Below are positions 26,711 to 38,091 of a stretch of DNA of 64,000 nt, piece by piece. Made by a program: the position numbers and the translations under genes. Position 1 is the stretch's first letter. Each line of letters begins with the position of its first letter. The DNA lies in assembly GCF_015627125.1 (NCBI RefSeq), contig NZ_VTDO01000004.1, positions 238,414 through 302,413 on the forward strand. Direction: 5' to 3'. The notes below the pieces were generated by a model. That model made no database searches. It worked only from the letters and a program-made list of their open reading frames with translations, and had not been told where the DNA came from. The stretch is from Acinetobacter rathckeae. Lineage in GTDB: Bacteria; Pseudomonadota; Gammaproteobacteria; Pseudomonadales; Moraxellaceae.

Positions 26711-27370
26711 ATGTTTACAGGTATTGTTGAGCAAGTTGGCCGAGTTAAAAGCCTACAAAATATTGCAGGTGATGTACGCATTACCATTCAGACTGACTTA
26801 GATTTATCAGACGTACAATTAGGTGATTCTATTGCAACCAATGGCATTTGCTTAACGGTAGTGGCTTGGGGCACAGACTGGTATGCCGCAGATGTATCTG
26901 TTGAAAGCTTAAACCGAACCACATTGGCACATTGGCAAATGGGGCAAGTGGTGAATGTAGAAAAAGCCATGCTTCCAACCACCCGTTTTGGTGGCCATAT
27001 TGTGAGTGGGCATGTAGACGTTGTGGGTGAGATTACTGCTACACGTATTGATGCACGTTCGTTATATTTTGAAGTGACCGCACCTAAAGAGATTGCAAAA
27101 TACTTAGCTGAAAAAGGCTCAATTACAGTGGATGGTATTAGTTTAACCATTAATCATTTAAATGGCTGTGTTTTAAGTTTAAATTTGATTCCGCATACTG
27201 CTGAACGTACCAATATTTCATCTTGGGTCGTGGGTGCAAAAGTCAATTTAGAAGTTGATATTTTGGCACGTTATATTGAACGCTTATTGTTGGGTGACCG
27301 TGCAGCGGACAGTACCCCAAGCTCTAATATTAGTATGGAATTTTTAGCCAATAATGGCTTTTTAAGATAG
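26711..27370 (+). CDS. ribE: Riboflavin synthase alpha chain
   Basis: A 219-aa enzyme with the family start MFTGIVEQVGRV, so ATG 26711 (AAGGAAA before it). Two similar barrel halves are visible: GDSIATNGICLTV in the first, GSITVDGISLTIN in the second, with GHIVSGHVDVVGEI between them. It dismutates two lumazines into riboflavin. Last gene of the nrdR-ribD-methyltransferase-ribE operon. Confidence 0.95.
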   Translation: MFTGIVEQVGRVKSLQNIAGDVRITIQTDLDLSDVQLGDSIATNGICLTVVAWGTDWYAADVSVESLNRTTLAHWQMGQVVNVEKAMLPTTRFGGHIVSGHVDVVGEITATRIDARSLYFEVTAPKEIAKYLAEKGSITVDGISLTINHLNGCVLSLNLIPHTAERTNISSWVVGAKVNLEVDILARYIERLLLGDRAADSTPSSNISMEFLANNGFLR

Positions 27371-27374
27371 TAAA

Positions 27375-27980
27375 CTATTTGTTTTTGGCATGTGTGGCCT
27401 CTGCCATTTGTGCCAATGAGAGTTTAATTTCTTCTTGAGTGGCTTGATGCAAGTTTTGAGTAAACTCATTCACCACTTGCTTGAGTTTATTGGCTAACTC
27501 TTCGGCCTCAAGCTCTAACAATATATTCATACTTTCAAGTGCTTGTTGCTCTTTTTTATTGCTTGTTTTAATGGTGCTAATACCTCGGCTTGCTTCGAAA
27601 GTTGACTGTTGTAAGAGTTCAGTCTTAAGTTGCTGTAAGCTTTGCATACGCTGTTGTTGCTGTTCATGCTCATGTTCGGTGAGTGCCAGTTGTTGCTCTT
27701 TTTCTTGTTGGCGTTGTTGTGCTAAGTTTTGCTCTCTTCTAAGTTGTTCTTGTTGTTTGGCTTTTTCCAAACGCTGTGCTTTTAATTCGGCATAGGTCGC
27801 ATCAATACATTGTTGAGACTGTTGTTGTGCTTGCTCATTGTGTTGTTGCCACTCATCAAGTTGACTATTGGGCTGTAGTAACTGACAAATACGCTCAAGG
27901 TCTGCAATATAGGTTGCACGTACAGCATCTGGGGTATTGAGCCAGCGTGTTGTAAAATTTTCTCCAACGTTTAAAGTCAT
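27375..27980 (-). CDS. Coiled-coil protein, Gln/Glu-rich
   Basis: A 201-aa protein; MTLNVGENF has GGGAG 8 bases upstream. From about residue 55 to 190 it is a long coiled coil dominated by Gln, Glu, Lys and Leu (many QQQ runs). No signal peptide or known domain. It follows holC in the same direction and may be co-transcribed with pepA-holC. Function unknown. A Cys-rich frame on the opposite strand is only the mirror of the Gln codons. Confidence 0.7.
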   Translation of the reverse strand: MTLNVGENFTTRWLNTPDAVRATYIADLERICQLLQPNSQLDEWQQHNEQAQQQSQQCIDATYAELKAQRLEKAKQQEQLRREQNLAQQRQQEKEQQLALTEHEHEQQQQRMQSLQQLKTELLQQSTFEASRGISTIKTSNKKEQQALESMNILLELEAEELANKLKQVVNEFTQNLHQATQEEIKLSLAQMAEATHAKNK

Positions 27981-28012
27981 GTGATTTACTCCCGCTTTAA
28001 GCAACAATGTAT

Positions 28013-28417
28013 TTATAGTTTAAATGTTTTGGGGCTGATATTGAATTGTCGGTAGTATTTAAACTTATCTCGTCCAATGATTTTGGCATTTTCGTTATTT
28101 TCTATGATTTCAATAATATCGCTGATTTGATCAGGTGCACTGATGGGTTGGTCTGAAAAATTAAACACAATCCATTCATGGCTCGTAGGTAGTTGTGCAG
28201 AAATGCAGACTTGGCCACGTTGACATTCAATACCGTGAGTAATAAAACTGGTGGGGTCAAATGACCATAATAAGTCATCCAGTTGTTGCTGTTGTTCGGG
28301 GTTTGGACAGTACCACCATAATTTCGAATGGTTTTTAACAATTTTACGTGCCAAACGGCAGGCACTGTGTGCCTGCGGTTCGGTACTCGTTTCAAATAGA
28401 TAAAAACGAACTTGCAT
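28013..28417 (-). CDS. holC: DNA polymerase III chi subunit
   Basis: A 134-aa protein with the family pattern VRFYLFETS, ACRLARKIVKN, LWWYCPNPEQQQQLDDLLWSFDPTSFITHG. Chi bridges the clamp loader (through psi) and SSB at the fork. It follows pepA by 2 bases, the normal pepA-holC order of gammaproteobacteria. Confidence 0.9.
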   Translation of the reverse strand: MQVRFYLFETSTEPQAHSACRLARKIVKNHSKLWWYCPNPEQQQQLDDLLWSFDPTSFITHGIECQRGQVCISAQLPTSHEWIVFNFSDQPISAPDQISDIIEIIENNENAKIIGRDKFKYYRQFNISPKTFKL

Positions 28418-28419
28418 GA

Positions 28420-30147
<1,728 letters not shown>

Positions 30148-30163
30148 TGGCATAACTATTGCT
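30148..30163 (+). promoter_or_regulatory. Sigma-54 promoter of the permease operon
   Basis: TGGCATAACTATTGCT: GG and GC are 10 bases apart and the -12 TTGCT is perfect; the -24 TGGCA differs from consensus only after the A. It lies 36 bases before the permease ATG, so transcription would start near 30175. Confidence 0.65.
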
Positions 30164-30198
30164 TTAAAAATGTACAACATATCTTCTTGGATAGACTT

Positions 30199-31548
30199 AT
30201 GACCCAAAGTAATGACATTTTGTCTGTGGGTATTGAAGACAAACTCCCATGGAATCAGACCATTTTATTTGCAGTACAACATCTTCTTGCTTTAACAGGA
30301 ATTTGGATTTTTCCTGTGATTATTGGTGCATCTTTAAATTTAACGCCTGAACAGACCGGTATGATGGTACAGGCCTGCTTTTTTACCACAGGGATTGTGA
30401 CACTTTTACAGTCGAGTCGGTTATTACGGTTGCCGATTGTACAAGGGCCAACAGCAGCATTTATGGTTGCGGTATTGGCGTCAGCACATTCTGTAGGGCT
30501 TGGAACAACATTTGGTTCAATGATGGTGGCGGCCTTAATTTTTGCTTGCCTTTCTTTACCATTTAAGTCGTTTGGCATAATGGGTAAGCTGAGTCACTTT
30601 ATTTCTCCTCCAATTGTATTTGGTACATTGTTGGTTATTATTGGCGCACAATTGGCCAGTATTGGTCCGATGGGGTGGTTTAGTACACGTAGTGGTGGAA
30701 CACTCACAACCAGTTTAATCGCCTCTTTAGTAACAGTTATGACGATTATTGCGTGCATGGTGCTGTTTAAAAACCATCTGATTAAGCGAGGTGCTTTGTT
30801 ATGGGGCATTGTTGTTGGTGTATTGACTTTTTATGCATTAACTTCATGGCATTTACCCAACTTTAGTCAGGTGAAGGTTTTTAATTTTCCAGATTTTTTT
30901 GCATTTGGATTTGGGGTGTCATTTCCTGTTGTATTACTGATGATGCTGGCTTTTTTACAGGCCTCTGCAGAAGCGATGGGAATGTATGGTTTAGTGGCAG
31001 GTTGGGGTAAGCAGACCTTAACTACTCAACGAATTAATCGTGGTTTATTTACAGAGTTTTTGGGCTGTGCAGTTGGGGCTGCTGCTGGTGGATTAGGTAC
31101 AACATCGTATCCTGAAAATGTAGGGATTATTCGAGTATCTAGAGTAGCTAGCCGTTATGTGACATTAACTGCAGGCGGGTTAGCATTGATGTTGGGGCTA
31201 TTGCCTCAAGTTGGCCTCTTTTTTGCCAGTTTGCCCGAACCTGTGCTTTCAGCAGCATCGTCTATCTTGTTTGGAATTATTGCGATTAGTGGTATTCAAA
31301 TGCTGGCTAAAGTGCATTGGGATGAATTGAATCTTGCCGTTGCAGCACCTGCATTTATTCTTTCTTTAGGCAGTATGTATTTACCACAAAGTGTGTTGGA
31401 TGTATTACCTGCAGAGGTGAAGGGTTTGATTGCTCAGCCCATGATGTTGGGAGTGATTTTGCTTATGGTTTTACACGTGGTGATTAATATCTGGATTCGT
31501 GAAAAAGTGCAAGCAACAGCACAACATACAGGAGAGCATATCGGATGA
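30199..31548 (+). CDS. NCS2-family nucleobase permease
   Basis: A 449-aa inner-membrane protein with about 14 hydrophobic stretches. NCS2 motifs: QGPTAAFM in TM3, ASAEAMGMYGL with the substrate-binding acidic residue in TM8, TSYPENVGII in TM10. These proteins bring in uracil, xanthine or uric acid with protons. MTQSNDI is the likely start; the earlier TTG lacks a site. It overlaps the hydrolase gene by ATGA and has a sigma-54 promoter, pointing to nitrogen scavenging. Exact substrate unclear. Confidence 0.85.
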   Translation: MTQSNDILSVGIEDKLPWNQTILFAVQHLLALTGIWIFPVIIGASLNLTPEQTGMMVQACFFTTGIVTLLQSSRLLRLPIVQGPTAAFMVAVLASAHSVGLGTTFGSMMVAALIFACLSLPFKSFGIMGKLSHFISPPIVFGTLLVIIGAQLASIGPMGWFSTRSGGTLTTSLIASLVTVMTIIACMVLFKNHLIKRGALLWGIVVGVLTFYALTSWHLPNFSQVKVFNFPDFFAFGFGVSFPVVLLMMLAFLQASAEAMGMYGLVAGWGKQTLTTQRINRGLFTEFLGCAVGAAAGGLGTTSYPENVGIIRVSRVASRYVTLTAGGLALMLGLLPQVGLFFASLPEPVLSAASSILFGIIAISGIQMLAKVHWDELNLAVAAPAFILSLGSMYLPQSVLDVLPAEVKGLIAQPMMLGVILLMVLHVVINIWIREKVQATAQHTGEHIG

Positions 31549-32174
31549 CAAAAAAAGTCACATGGGATATTAATCCACAGCGAACGGCCCTGATTATTGT
31601 AGATATGCAAAAAGTATTTTGTGAGAAGGGGCAAGCATTATATGTTCCAGATACAGCACAGATTATCGGTCATATTCAATCTTTAACTGCTTTGATGCGA
31701 AGTAAAAATATGCCTGTTATTTATTTACGTCATGTTGTCCGTGGCGATGGTAGTGATACAGGACGCATGAAAGATTTATATCCAAATGTAGATGAGATTT
31801 TGGCAAGAACGGATCCTGCCGTTGAAATTATTGATGAGTTATCTCCTCAAGTTGGCGATATTATTGTCGATAAATTATTTTATAGTGGATTTCATAATAC
31901 AGACTTAGATGCCATCTTACGCATGAAAGATATAGATACATTAATTGTTTGTGGAACAGTGACCAATGTGTGCTGTGAAACGACGATTCGTGATGGTGTG
32001 CATCGCGAGTATAAAATGATTGCAGTGAGTGATGCGAATGCTGCAATGGCTTATCCTGATATGGGCTTTGGTGCAGTGAGTGCTGCAGAGGTACAAAGAA
32101 TATCATTATCTGCGATGGCTTATGAGTTTGCAGAAGTCACTACGACAGAAAATTTGATCCAACGTATGGCTTAA
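31545..32174 (+). CDS. Cysteine hydrolase, isochorismatase family
   Basis: A 209-aa enzyme. Catalytic triad: Asp in IIVDMQKVF, Lys in VDKLFYSGF, Cys in GTVTNVCCETT. The family includes RutB (ureidoacrylate amidase), biuret hydrolase, nicotinamidase and N-carbamoylsarcosine amidase; the position behind a nucleobase permease favours an amidase of pyrimidine or purine breakdown that releases ammonia. Translationally coupled to the permease gene. Confidence 0.85.
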   Translation: MTKKVTWDINPQRTALIIVDMQKVFCEKGQALYVPDTAQIIGHIQSLTALMRSKNMPVIYLRHVVRGDGSDTGRMKDLYPNVDEILARTDPAVEIIDELSPQVGDIIVDKLFYSGFHNTDLDAILRMKDIDTLIVCGTVTNVCCETTIRDGVHREYKMIAVSDANAAMAYPDMGFGAVSAAEVQRISLSAMAYEFAEVTTTENLIQRMA

Positions 32175-32214
32175 GCTCAGTTTATTCGTTGAGATCACGT
32201 GAGTATCTATGACT

Positions 32215-32246
32215 AGGACTGATTGAATGTGTATTGAATCAGTCCT
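32215..32246. terminator. Hairpin between convergent genes
   Basis: AGGACTGATT (32215-32224) pairs exactly with AATCAGTCCT (32237-32246), a 10-bp stem and 12-base loop. It overlaps the last codons of the DUF2798 gene. No T-run on the plus strand, so it may mainly block read-through. Confidence 0.5.
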
Positions 32247-32508
32247 GTGAGGTATACATAAAAAAGGTTAAAAAACGCCGTACAAGCGGCAGAAAAATTA
32301 AAATACATGGGTAGGCGACGAGCCAAGAGATACCCCATGCTGAAAACCACAGAGAGATAAATGAGCTGAATTGGTCTGCTCGATGCTGTAAGGCAAGGTT
32401 AACGCATGAAAGAATGCCACTCATGATTCCAGAGAGAAATAAGGGCATGAGCCAAGAAAGATGTTTGATATGTATTTTCTTGTGACGACAAGGAGCATTG
32501 TGTGCCAT
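32239..32508 (-). CDS. Small membrane protein, DUF2798-like
   Basis: An 89-aa protein with two hydrophobic segments (about 20-40 and 50-78) and the pattern PLFLSGIMSGILS and WLVAYPCILIFLPLVRR of DUF2798 proteins. Function unknown. It faces the permease operon convergently and is part of the segment that separates pepA from lptF. Confidence 0.65.
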   Translation of the reverse strand: MAHNAPCRHKKIHIKHLSWLMPLFLSGIMSGILSCVNLALQHRADQFSSFISLWFSAWGISWLVAYPCILIFLPLVRRFLTFFMYTSQD

Positions 32509-32761
32509 AGGTCAATAAATTATCTCAAATATTGATTGTATTTTACACAAAAAATAACAAAAAAAGTCATGATTTTTAACATTTATACCCATCATGGCGG
32601 ATTGCGTTTGACTCGTGATATTCCTTTTTTATCATATGGTGTATGCCATCGTGATTAGATGAGTAACAAACTGACGATTAAAGACTGTGCCATATGCTTT
32701 TTTATTCTGTGTATTCAGTTAAACTAGGCGGATATTTGTTTTTCGATCATGGAAAATACTT

Positions 32762-33853
32762 TTGATTATTCGGCGTTATCTGGTGAAACAGGTTGTGGCA
32801 ACCACAGTTGTTGTGGTGGCATTGCTCACACTCATTATGATGGGTGCACGACTCATTAAATATTTTGGTGTTGCCGCACAAGGGCGTTTAGACAGTGGGG
32901 TGCTCTTTAGTATTATTGGCTATCGCTTACCCGAGTTTCTTACACTGATTATTCCATTGGGCTTTTTTATTGCTTTAATGCTGGTGTTTGGGCGTTTGTA
33001 TACCGACAATGAAATGGCGGTGTTTAATGGTAGCGGTATTAGTCGCAACCGTTTAGCAGGGTTACTCATACCTATGACAGCATGCCTATTGGCCTTACAA
33101 GTGGCACTTATGGGTTGGATTTCTCCTTGGGGGTTACGTCAATTTCAACAGCTCACCAGTGCGCAGGCCATTCGTACAGGGTTTGATTTGGTGCGTCCGA
33201 AAGAGTTTGTTTCTTCTGGTCCATACACCATTTATGCCAGTGATTTATCTGAAGACCGAAAGAACTTAAAAGATGTGTTGTTTTACCAACGAGCCCAAGC
33301 TGAAAATAAGCCTGATGTTGTTATTTTAGCCCGTGAAGCCAAGCGTGTAGACATTCCCGATAACACTGCCAATGTCGTAGATTTGATAGATGGTCGCCGT
33401 TATGAGGTACGGCCAGGTCAAGCACAATATGCACAAGCTGAGTTTAAGAACTATCGTTTACGGATTGAAAATGACCGAGAAGCGGCGGTGTCTGGCGACC
33501 AAGTCGAGTCGATGAGTATGGCGAAACTTTGGAAAAAACGCAGTGATACTGTGGTGCAAAGTGAGCTGGGCTGGCGTGTTTTTGGCCCTTTTGTGATTGT
33601 GATTGCACTGATGCTTGCCACCATTTTATCTGAGGTGAATCCAAGACAAGGGCGTTACTACCGCTTACTACCGGGTATTTTAATTTTTGCCAGTTTGATT
33701 GTGGCACTCATGGCCGTCAAAACACGTATGACCCGTGGTGAACTACAAATGTGGGTATATCCTGCAGTGATTTTATTGTACGGCGTAGTCACATTGGTGT
33801 TTATGAAGTCGCCAAACCTAGCCCCTAAAATTAAATCTAAATTGAGCAAGTGA
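32762..33853 (+). CDS. lptF: LPS export permease LptF
   Basis: A 363-aa inner-membrane protein with six membrane helices and a large periplasmic domain. The conserved N-terminus IIRRYLVKQ is reached only by the TTG at 32762, with GGA 8 bases before it; no ATG fits. LptF with LptG and the ATPase LptB pulls lipopolysaccharide (lipooligosaccharide in Acinetobacter) from the inner membrane. It precedes lptG by 9 bases. Confidence 0.92.
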   Translation: MIIRRYLVKQVVATTVVVVALLTLIMMGARLIKYFGVAAQGRLDSGVLFSIIGYRLPEFLTLIIPLGFFIALMLVFGRLYTDNEMAVFNGSGISRNRLAGLLIPMTACLLALQVALMGWISPWGLRQFQQLTSAQAIRTGFDLVRPKEFVSSGPYTIYASDLSEDRKNLKDVLFYQRAQAENKPDVVILAREAKRVDIPDNTANVVDLIDGRRYEVRPGQAQYAQAEFKNYRLRIENDREAAVSGDQVESMSMAKLWKKRSDTVVQSELGWRVFGPFVIVIALMLATILSEVNPRQGRYYRLLPGILIFASLIVALMAVKTRMTRGELQMWVYPAVILLYGVVTLVFMKSPNLAPKIKSKLSK

Positions 33854-33862
33854 GGTTTATCA

Positions 33863-34933
33863 ATGTTTGCACGTCGTCTTATTGCTAAGCATGTGACAAA
33901 AACCACAGCACTTGCCATGTTGGGGGCAACCGCTGTTTTAACCATGCTACAAGTCTTATTTACTTATTTAGCTGAATTGAGTCAGTTAAAGCATGGTTAT
34001 AATGCCATTCAAGCGTTGCGGTTTGTTGGATGGAATACACCACATTATTTATATCAGATTTTACCTATTTCTGCCCTTATTGGTGCAGTAGTGGGGCTAG
34101 GCACATTGGCATCGAACAGTGAGTTAGTGGTCATGCGTTCGGTTGGCGTGAGCCTATGGCGTATTGTTGGCTGGGTTGTTCGATCAGCCATGCTTCTGGT
34201 GATTTTATCTTTTGCACTTAGTGAGTGGGTGATTCCCTATAGTAGTGAAAAAGCAGACAACTTAAAAAAATATCAAACAGTGGCTTCACTCGGTGAAGTG
34301 AAGGGTTATTGGACACGTGAAGGTCAACGCTTTATTTATATAGACTATGCTAATGCACAAGGAGCTTTAAAGGGTGTACAAGTACTGAACTTTGATGATG
34401 AATACCGTTTAAATACGCTGACCAATGCACAAACAGGCCAGTTCGAAAAAGATGGTCATTGGTTATTGGGTGACAGCGATGAAGTAACAATTCAGCAAAC
34501 GGGCAACGCCGTATTGCAACATTTAAAACAACAAGATTTTGAGTTGGCACTACAGCCGAAATATGTACATATGGTGACCATCGACCCTGAAGACTTATCG
34601 CCAAGTCAGTTGGTTTCATTTATTGGTTATCTATCTGAATACAGCCAAGTGCCTAAAACGTATCAATTGGCATTTTGGAAAAAAGTAGCTATGCCATTTT
34701 CCTTAATTGCTTTGGTTGTTGTCGCATGCTCATTTATTTTTGGCCCACTTCGCCAACAATCAATGGGTTTTAGATTGGTGATTGCTTTATTTGTTGGTTT
34801 AGGTTTTTACTATTTACAAGACTTTTTAGGCTATGCCAGTTTGGTCTATACACCGTCACCTGTATGGTTTGTTTTTGGCCCTGTTGCACTGATTTTACTG
34901 ATTGGTGGTTACTTATTACACCGCGCGAAATAA
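33863..34933 (+). CDS. lptG: LPS export permease LptG
   Basis: A 356-aa partner of LptF with the same six-helix layout: RRLIAKHVTKTTALAML, YQILPISALIGAVVGLG, SELVVMRSVGVSLWR (the coupling helix that touches LptB). The gap after lptF is 9 bases. Essential in most Gram-negatives, though some Acinetobacter tolerate its loss. Confidence 0.92.
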   Translation: MFARRLIAKHVTKTTALAMLGATAVLTMLQVLFTYLAELSQLKHGYNAIQALRFVGWNTPHYLYQILPISALIGAVVGLGTLASNSELVVMRSVGVSLWRIVGWVVRSAMLLVILSFALSEWVIPYSSEKADNLKKYQTVASLGEVKGYWTREGQRFIYIDYANAQGALKGVQVLNFDDEYRLNTLTNAQTGQFEKDGHWLLGDSDEVTIQQTGNAVLQHLKQQDFELALQPKYVHMVTIDPEDLSPSQLVSFIGYLSEYSQVPKTYQLAFWKKVAMPFSLIALVVVACSFIFGPLRQQSMGFRLVIALFVGLGFYYLQDFLGYASLVYTPSPVWFVFGPVALILLIGGYLLHRAK

Positions 34934-35042
34934 TGCGTATTTGGGTTGTAAATCTTTGTAGCCTACCACCTTGGTAACATAGTCTATTGGTTAGAAATTA
35001 GGTAATATAGATATTTCAAGTAGACAACAAAGAGAATATATA

Positions 35043-36590
35043 ATGACGGACGCTAAGGTTGGCAAGATTCCGCATATCTTGGTCATAATGGATGGTATAG
35101 GTCATAGAGAAATAGCTGCTGATAATGCTGTGCTTGCAGCAAAAACGCCAAATCTAGCCCAAATGAAAAAGAACCACCCACATAGTTTGATCTCTGGTTC
35201 AGGTGAAGACGTAGGATTACCTGAAGGCCAAATGGGTAACTCAGAAGTTGGGCATATGAACCTTGGTGCGGGGCGTATTTTATATCAGGACTTTACCCGT
35301 ATTACTAAAGATATTCGCACAGGCGAGTTTGAAAAAAATCCAGTACTTGTAGATGCAGTAGAAAAAGCCAAAGCAACTCAAGGGGCAGTACATATTCTTG
35401 GTCTGCTTTCAGCAGGTGGTGTACACGCACATGAAGACCATATTGCTGCCATGTCTGAGCTTGCACTTAAGCGCGGTGCAAAAGTCTATTTGCATGCATT
35501 TACAGATGGTCGTGACACGCCACCCAAAAGTGCACAACCCTCATTAGAAAAGCTAGATGCTGTATTTGCTAAATATCCAAACCAAGGGCGTATTGCCACA
35601 ATGGTTGGTCGTTACTTCGCAATGGATCGTGACAACCGTTGGGATCGTGTAGAACAAGCTTACCGTGTGATTACAGAAGGCGAAGGTTTACGTACCGCAA
35701 CTTCTGCACAAGATGCTTTAGCTCAAGCCTATGAAGCCGGTGAAACCGATGAGTTCGTGAAAGCGACGCGTATTGGCGATAAAGCCCCTGTACAAGATGG
35801 CGATGTTGTCATTTTTATGAACTTCCGTGCAGACCGTGCACGTGAGTTAACCCGTGCGTTTGTAGAAACAGACTTCACAGGTTTTGAGCGTAAAGTACAG
35901 CCAAAATTGTCTGAGTTTGTGATGCTGACTCGTTACCAAGCTTCCATTAAAGCTCCCGTTGCTTATATGCCTACAGAGCTACACAACAGCTTAGGTGAGT
36001 ATGTATCTAGTTTGGGTAAAACACAGTTGCGTATTGCGGAAACTGAAAAATATGCTCATGTGACTTTCTTTTTCAGTGGTGGCCGTGAAGACGAGTATCC
36101 AGGTGAACAACGTATTTTGGTGAAATCGCCAAATGTTGCGACTTATGACTTACAGCCTGAAATGAGTGCGTATGAAGTAACAGACAAAGTCATTGAAGCA
36201 CTTGAGTCTGAAGCGTTTGATTTGATTATTTTAAACTTTGCCAATGGCGACATGGTTGGTCATACAGGCGTATTTGATGCTGCAGTGAAAGCTGTGGAAA
36301 CAGTAGATACCTGTGTAGGTCGTATTTACGATGTTGTGATGGCGAAAAAAGGCCATATGTTAGTGACAGCTGATCATGGTAACGTAGAGCAAATGCAAGA
36401 CTACGAAAGTGGTCAAGTGCATACGCAACATACCACTGAGCCAGTACCGTTTATCTATGTTGGTCCAACGCAAGCGACTATTGCAGATGGCGGTATTCTA
36501 GCCGACGTTGCTCCAACGCTTTTAGCACTTATGAAGTTACCACAACCTGAAGAAATGAAAGGTCGTAACTTAGTGACACTAACCCCTTAA
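35043..36590 (+). CDS. gpmI: Phosphoglycerate mutase, cofactor-independent
   Basis: A 515-aa enzyme of normal length interconverting 3- and 2-phosphoglycerate. Family motifs: MDGIG at the start, [15 protein letters not shown] with the catalytic serine, [34 protein letters not shown] near the end with metal-binding Asp/His. It uses two manganese ions. ctpA follows within 12 bases, forming a gpmI-ctpA operon as in many gammaproteobacteria. Confidence 0.95.
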   Translation: MTDAKVGKIPHILVIMDGIGHREIAADNAVLAAKTPNLAQMKKNHPHSLISGSGEDVGLPEGQMGNSEVGHMNLGAGRILYQDFTRITKDIRTGEFEKNPVLVDAVEKAKATQGAVHILGLLSAGGVHAHEDHIAAMSELALKRGAKVYLHAFTDGRDTPPKSAQPSLEKLDAVFAKYPNQGRIATMVGRYFAMDRDNRWDRVEQAYRVITEGEGLRTATSAQDALAQAYEAGETDEFVKATRIGDKAPVQDGDVVIFMNFRADRARELTRAFVETDFTGFERKVQPKLSEFVMLTRYQASIKAPVAYMPTELHNSLGEYVSSLGKTQLRIAETEKYAHVTFFFSGGREDEYPGEQRILVKSPNVATYDLQPEMSAYEVTDKVIEALESEAFDLIILNFANGDMVGHTGVFDAAVKAVETVDTCVGRIYDVVMAKKGHMLVTADHGNVEQMQDYESGQVHTQHTTEPVPFIYVGPTQATIADGGILADVAPTLLALMKLPQPEEMKGRNLVTLTP

Positions 36591-36601
36591 AAGGAATGTA
36601 C

Positions 36602-37774
36602 ATGATTGCACCACACAAAATACTGATCCTGTGGTTGGGTTTAATAAGTTGTGTGGGCAATGTTGCATCTGCTGCCGATACACAGTTTTCGGCAGCACCT
36701 TCAGATTTTGATAAAAATACTGCAAGTAGCCAAGAGATTCCGATAGAGTCTATTCAAAGCTTTGTGCAAATCTATGCCTTAATTAAAGACAATTATGTTG
36801 ATGAAAAAGCAGATGACCAACTGTTTGACCAAGCCATTAAAGGTTTGGTGGGTGGTTTAGATCGTTACTCACGTTATTTGTCGCCAGAAGATTATAAAAA
36901 ATTATTACAGTATACCGATGGTGATTTGGCATCGATTGATTTTGAACTCATTTTAGACAAATCAAAACAACAGTGGTTTATTCGTGGTTTAAAAGATACT
37001 TCAGATTCAGCAAAGCTTGGCTTACATAATGGCCAGTCTATTTATAAAATAGATGGCGTTGAGTTGAAAGATTTAACAGTCGAGCAAGTCAAAAATTTGG
37101 TTTATGGTGCAATTGGTACAGCCATTAATGTGCAGACTACGCCAACATCACCCATAACAATTATTATTAGAAATCGCAAAATTGAAGCAGAAGTGAGTAG
37201 TACTTTATTAAAAAACCAAGTCTTAGTCATTAAAGTACCTGTCTTTCAACAAGAAACAGCCAGTGAAATTAAAAATACTCTAGATCGTTACGCGCGTAAA
37301 CATGTAAAAACTGTACTTATTGATTTAAGAAATAACCCTGGTGGCTTATTGTCTTCAGCGGTCGAAACAGCAGATCTGTTTTTAACCAATGGCATGATTG
37401 TAAAAACGGTGAGTCGCTCTGAAGGAAGTCAGACTTTTCAGGCTTTGCCAAATAAAGAATTTAATGATTTAAAAATAGGCATTTTAATTAATCAGCGATC
37501 TGCCTCTGCGGCTGAAGTGTTTACTGCTGCCTTAAAAGACCACAGCCGTGCATGGGTCATGGGTGAAAAAAGTTATGGTAAAGGCGTAGTGCAAAAGTTA
37601 TTTCCATTGCCGAATGGTGCTGCCGTGCAAATGACTGTGTCGCATTACATTACCCCAAATGGCAGTATGATTGATGGTAAAGGAATTATCCCTAATCAAG
37701 TCATCACGCCTGTAAGTGATGAAAAAGATGCGACGTATTTAGATACAGTATCAGAAGCGCTGCTTTTACAATAA
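36602..37774 (+). CDS. ctpA: C-terminal processing protease, S41 family
   Basis: A 390-aa exported protease. ATG 36602 is preferred, since AAGGA ends 6 bases before it but touches the ATG at 36596. Signal peptide ends near ASA-AD. The PDZ-like part (about 110-190) is followed by the S41 core: DLRNNPGGLL, NQRSASAAEVF with catalytic Ser, and GEKSYGKGVVQ with catalytic Lys. It trims periplasmic proteins and peptidoglycan hydrolases. Co-directional with gpmI. Confidence 0.9.
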   Translation: MIAPHKILILWLGLISCVGNVASAADTQFSAAPSDFDKNTASSQEIPIESIQSFVQIYALIKDNYVDEKADDQLFDQAIKGLVGGLDRYSRYLSPEDYKKLLQYTDGDLASIDFELILDKSKQQWFIRGLKDTSDSAKLGLHNGQSIYKIDGVELKDLTVEQVKNLVYGAIGTAINVQTTPTSPITIIIRNRKIEAEVSSTLLKNQVLVIKVPVFQQETASEIKNTLDRYARKHVKTVLIDLRNNPGGLLSSAVETADLFLTNGMIVKTVSRSEGSQTFQALPNKEFNDLKIGILINQRSASAAEVFTAALKDHSRAWVMGEKSYGKGVVQKLFPLPNGAAVQMTVSHYITPNGSMIDGKGIIPNQVITPVSDEKDATYLDTVSEALLLQ

Positions 37775-38091
37775 TTCACTTCATCGTAAGTACTTTCACG
37801 TTAGCTCAGCTTTTTTTACTGTGCATTTTTAGAAGTAGACGCCGTAAAGATTTTATATCGTGAAGAAGTATATTTAAGAAATTTATTTTAAATACTGTTC
37901 GGGCCAGGTAGATATTTATCCACCCGAGTGTCCCAAAATCAGCAGTTACAAGTTGGCTATCAAAAGCAGACTCTATACGATATAAACGCTTTGTCTACCA
38001 CCATATGATTAACAAAATAGATGATTTGGTTCTGTGATTAAATCCAAGCACGATGTCATTTTTTAGCGAAAATATAGGCCTTGAAAAAGTT
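37775..38091. other. Intergenic region, ctpA / gacA
   Basis: 317 bases between convergent genes. An imperfect hairpin, GGTAGATA-TT-TATCCACC within CGGG...CCCG (about 37899-37926), is the only structure seen. No gene, and no classic terminator with a T-run. Confidence 0.45.

Noticed and set aside
27481..27795. Cys/Ser-rich open frame on the plus strand
   Set aside because: It is the mirror of Gln/Glu-rich codons in the coiled-coil gene on the other strand and lacks a ribosome-binding site.
36596..36601. ATG at 36596 as start of ctpA
   Set aside because: The AAGGA site touches this ATG; spacing fits the ATG at 36602.
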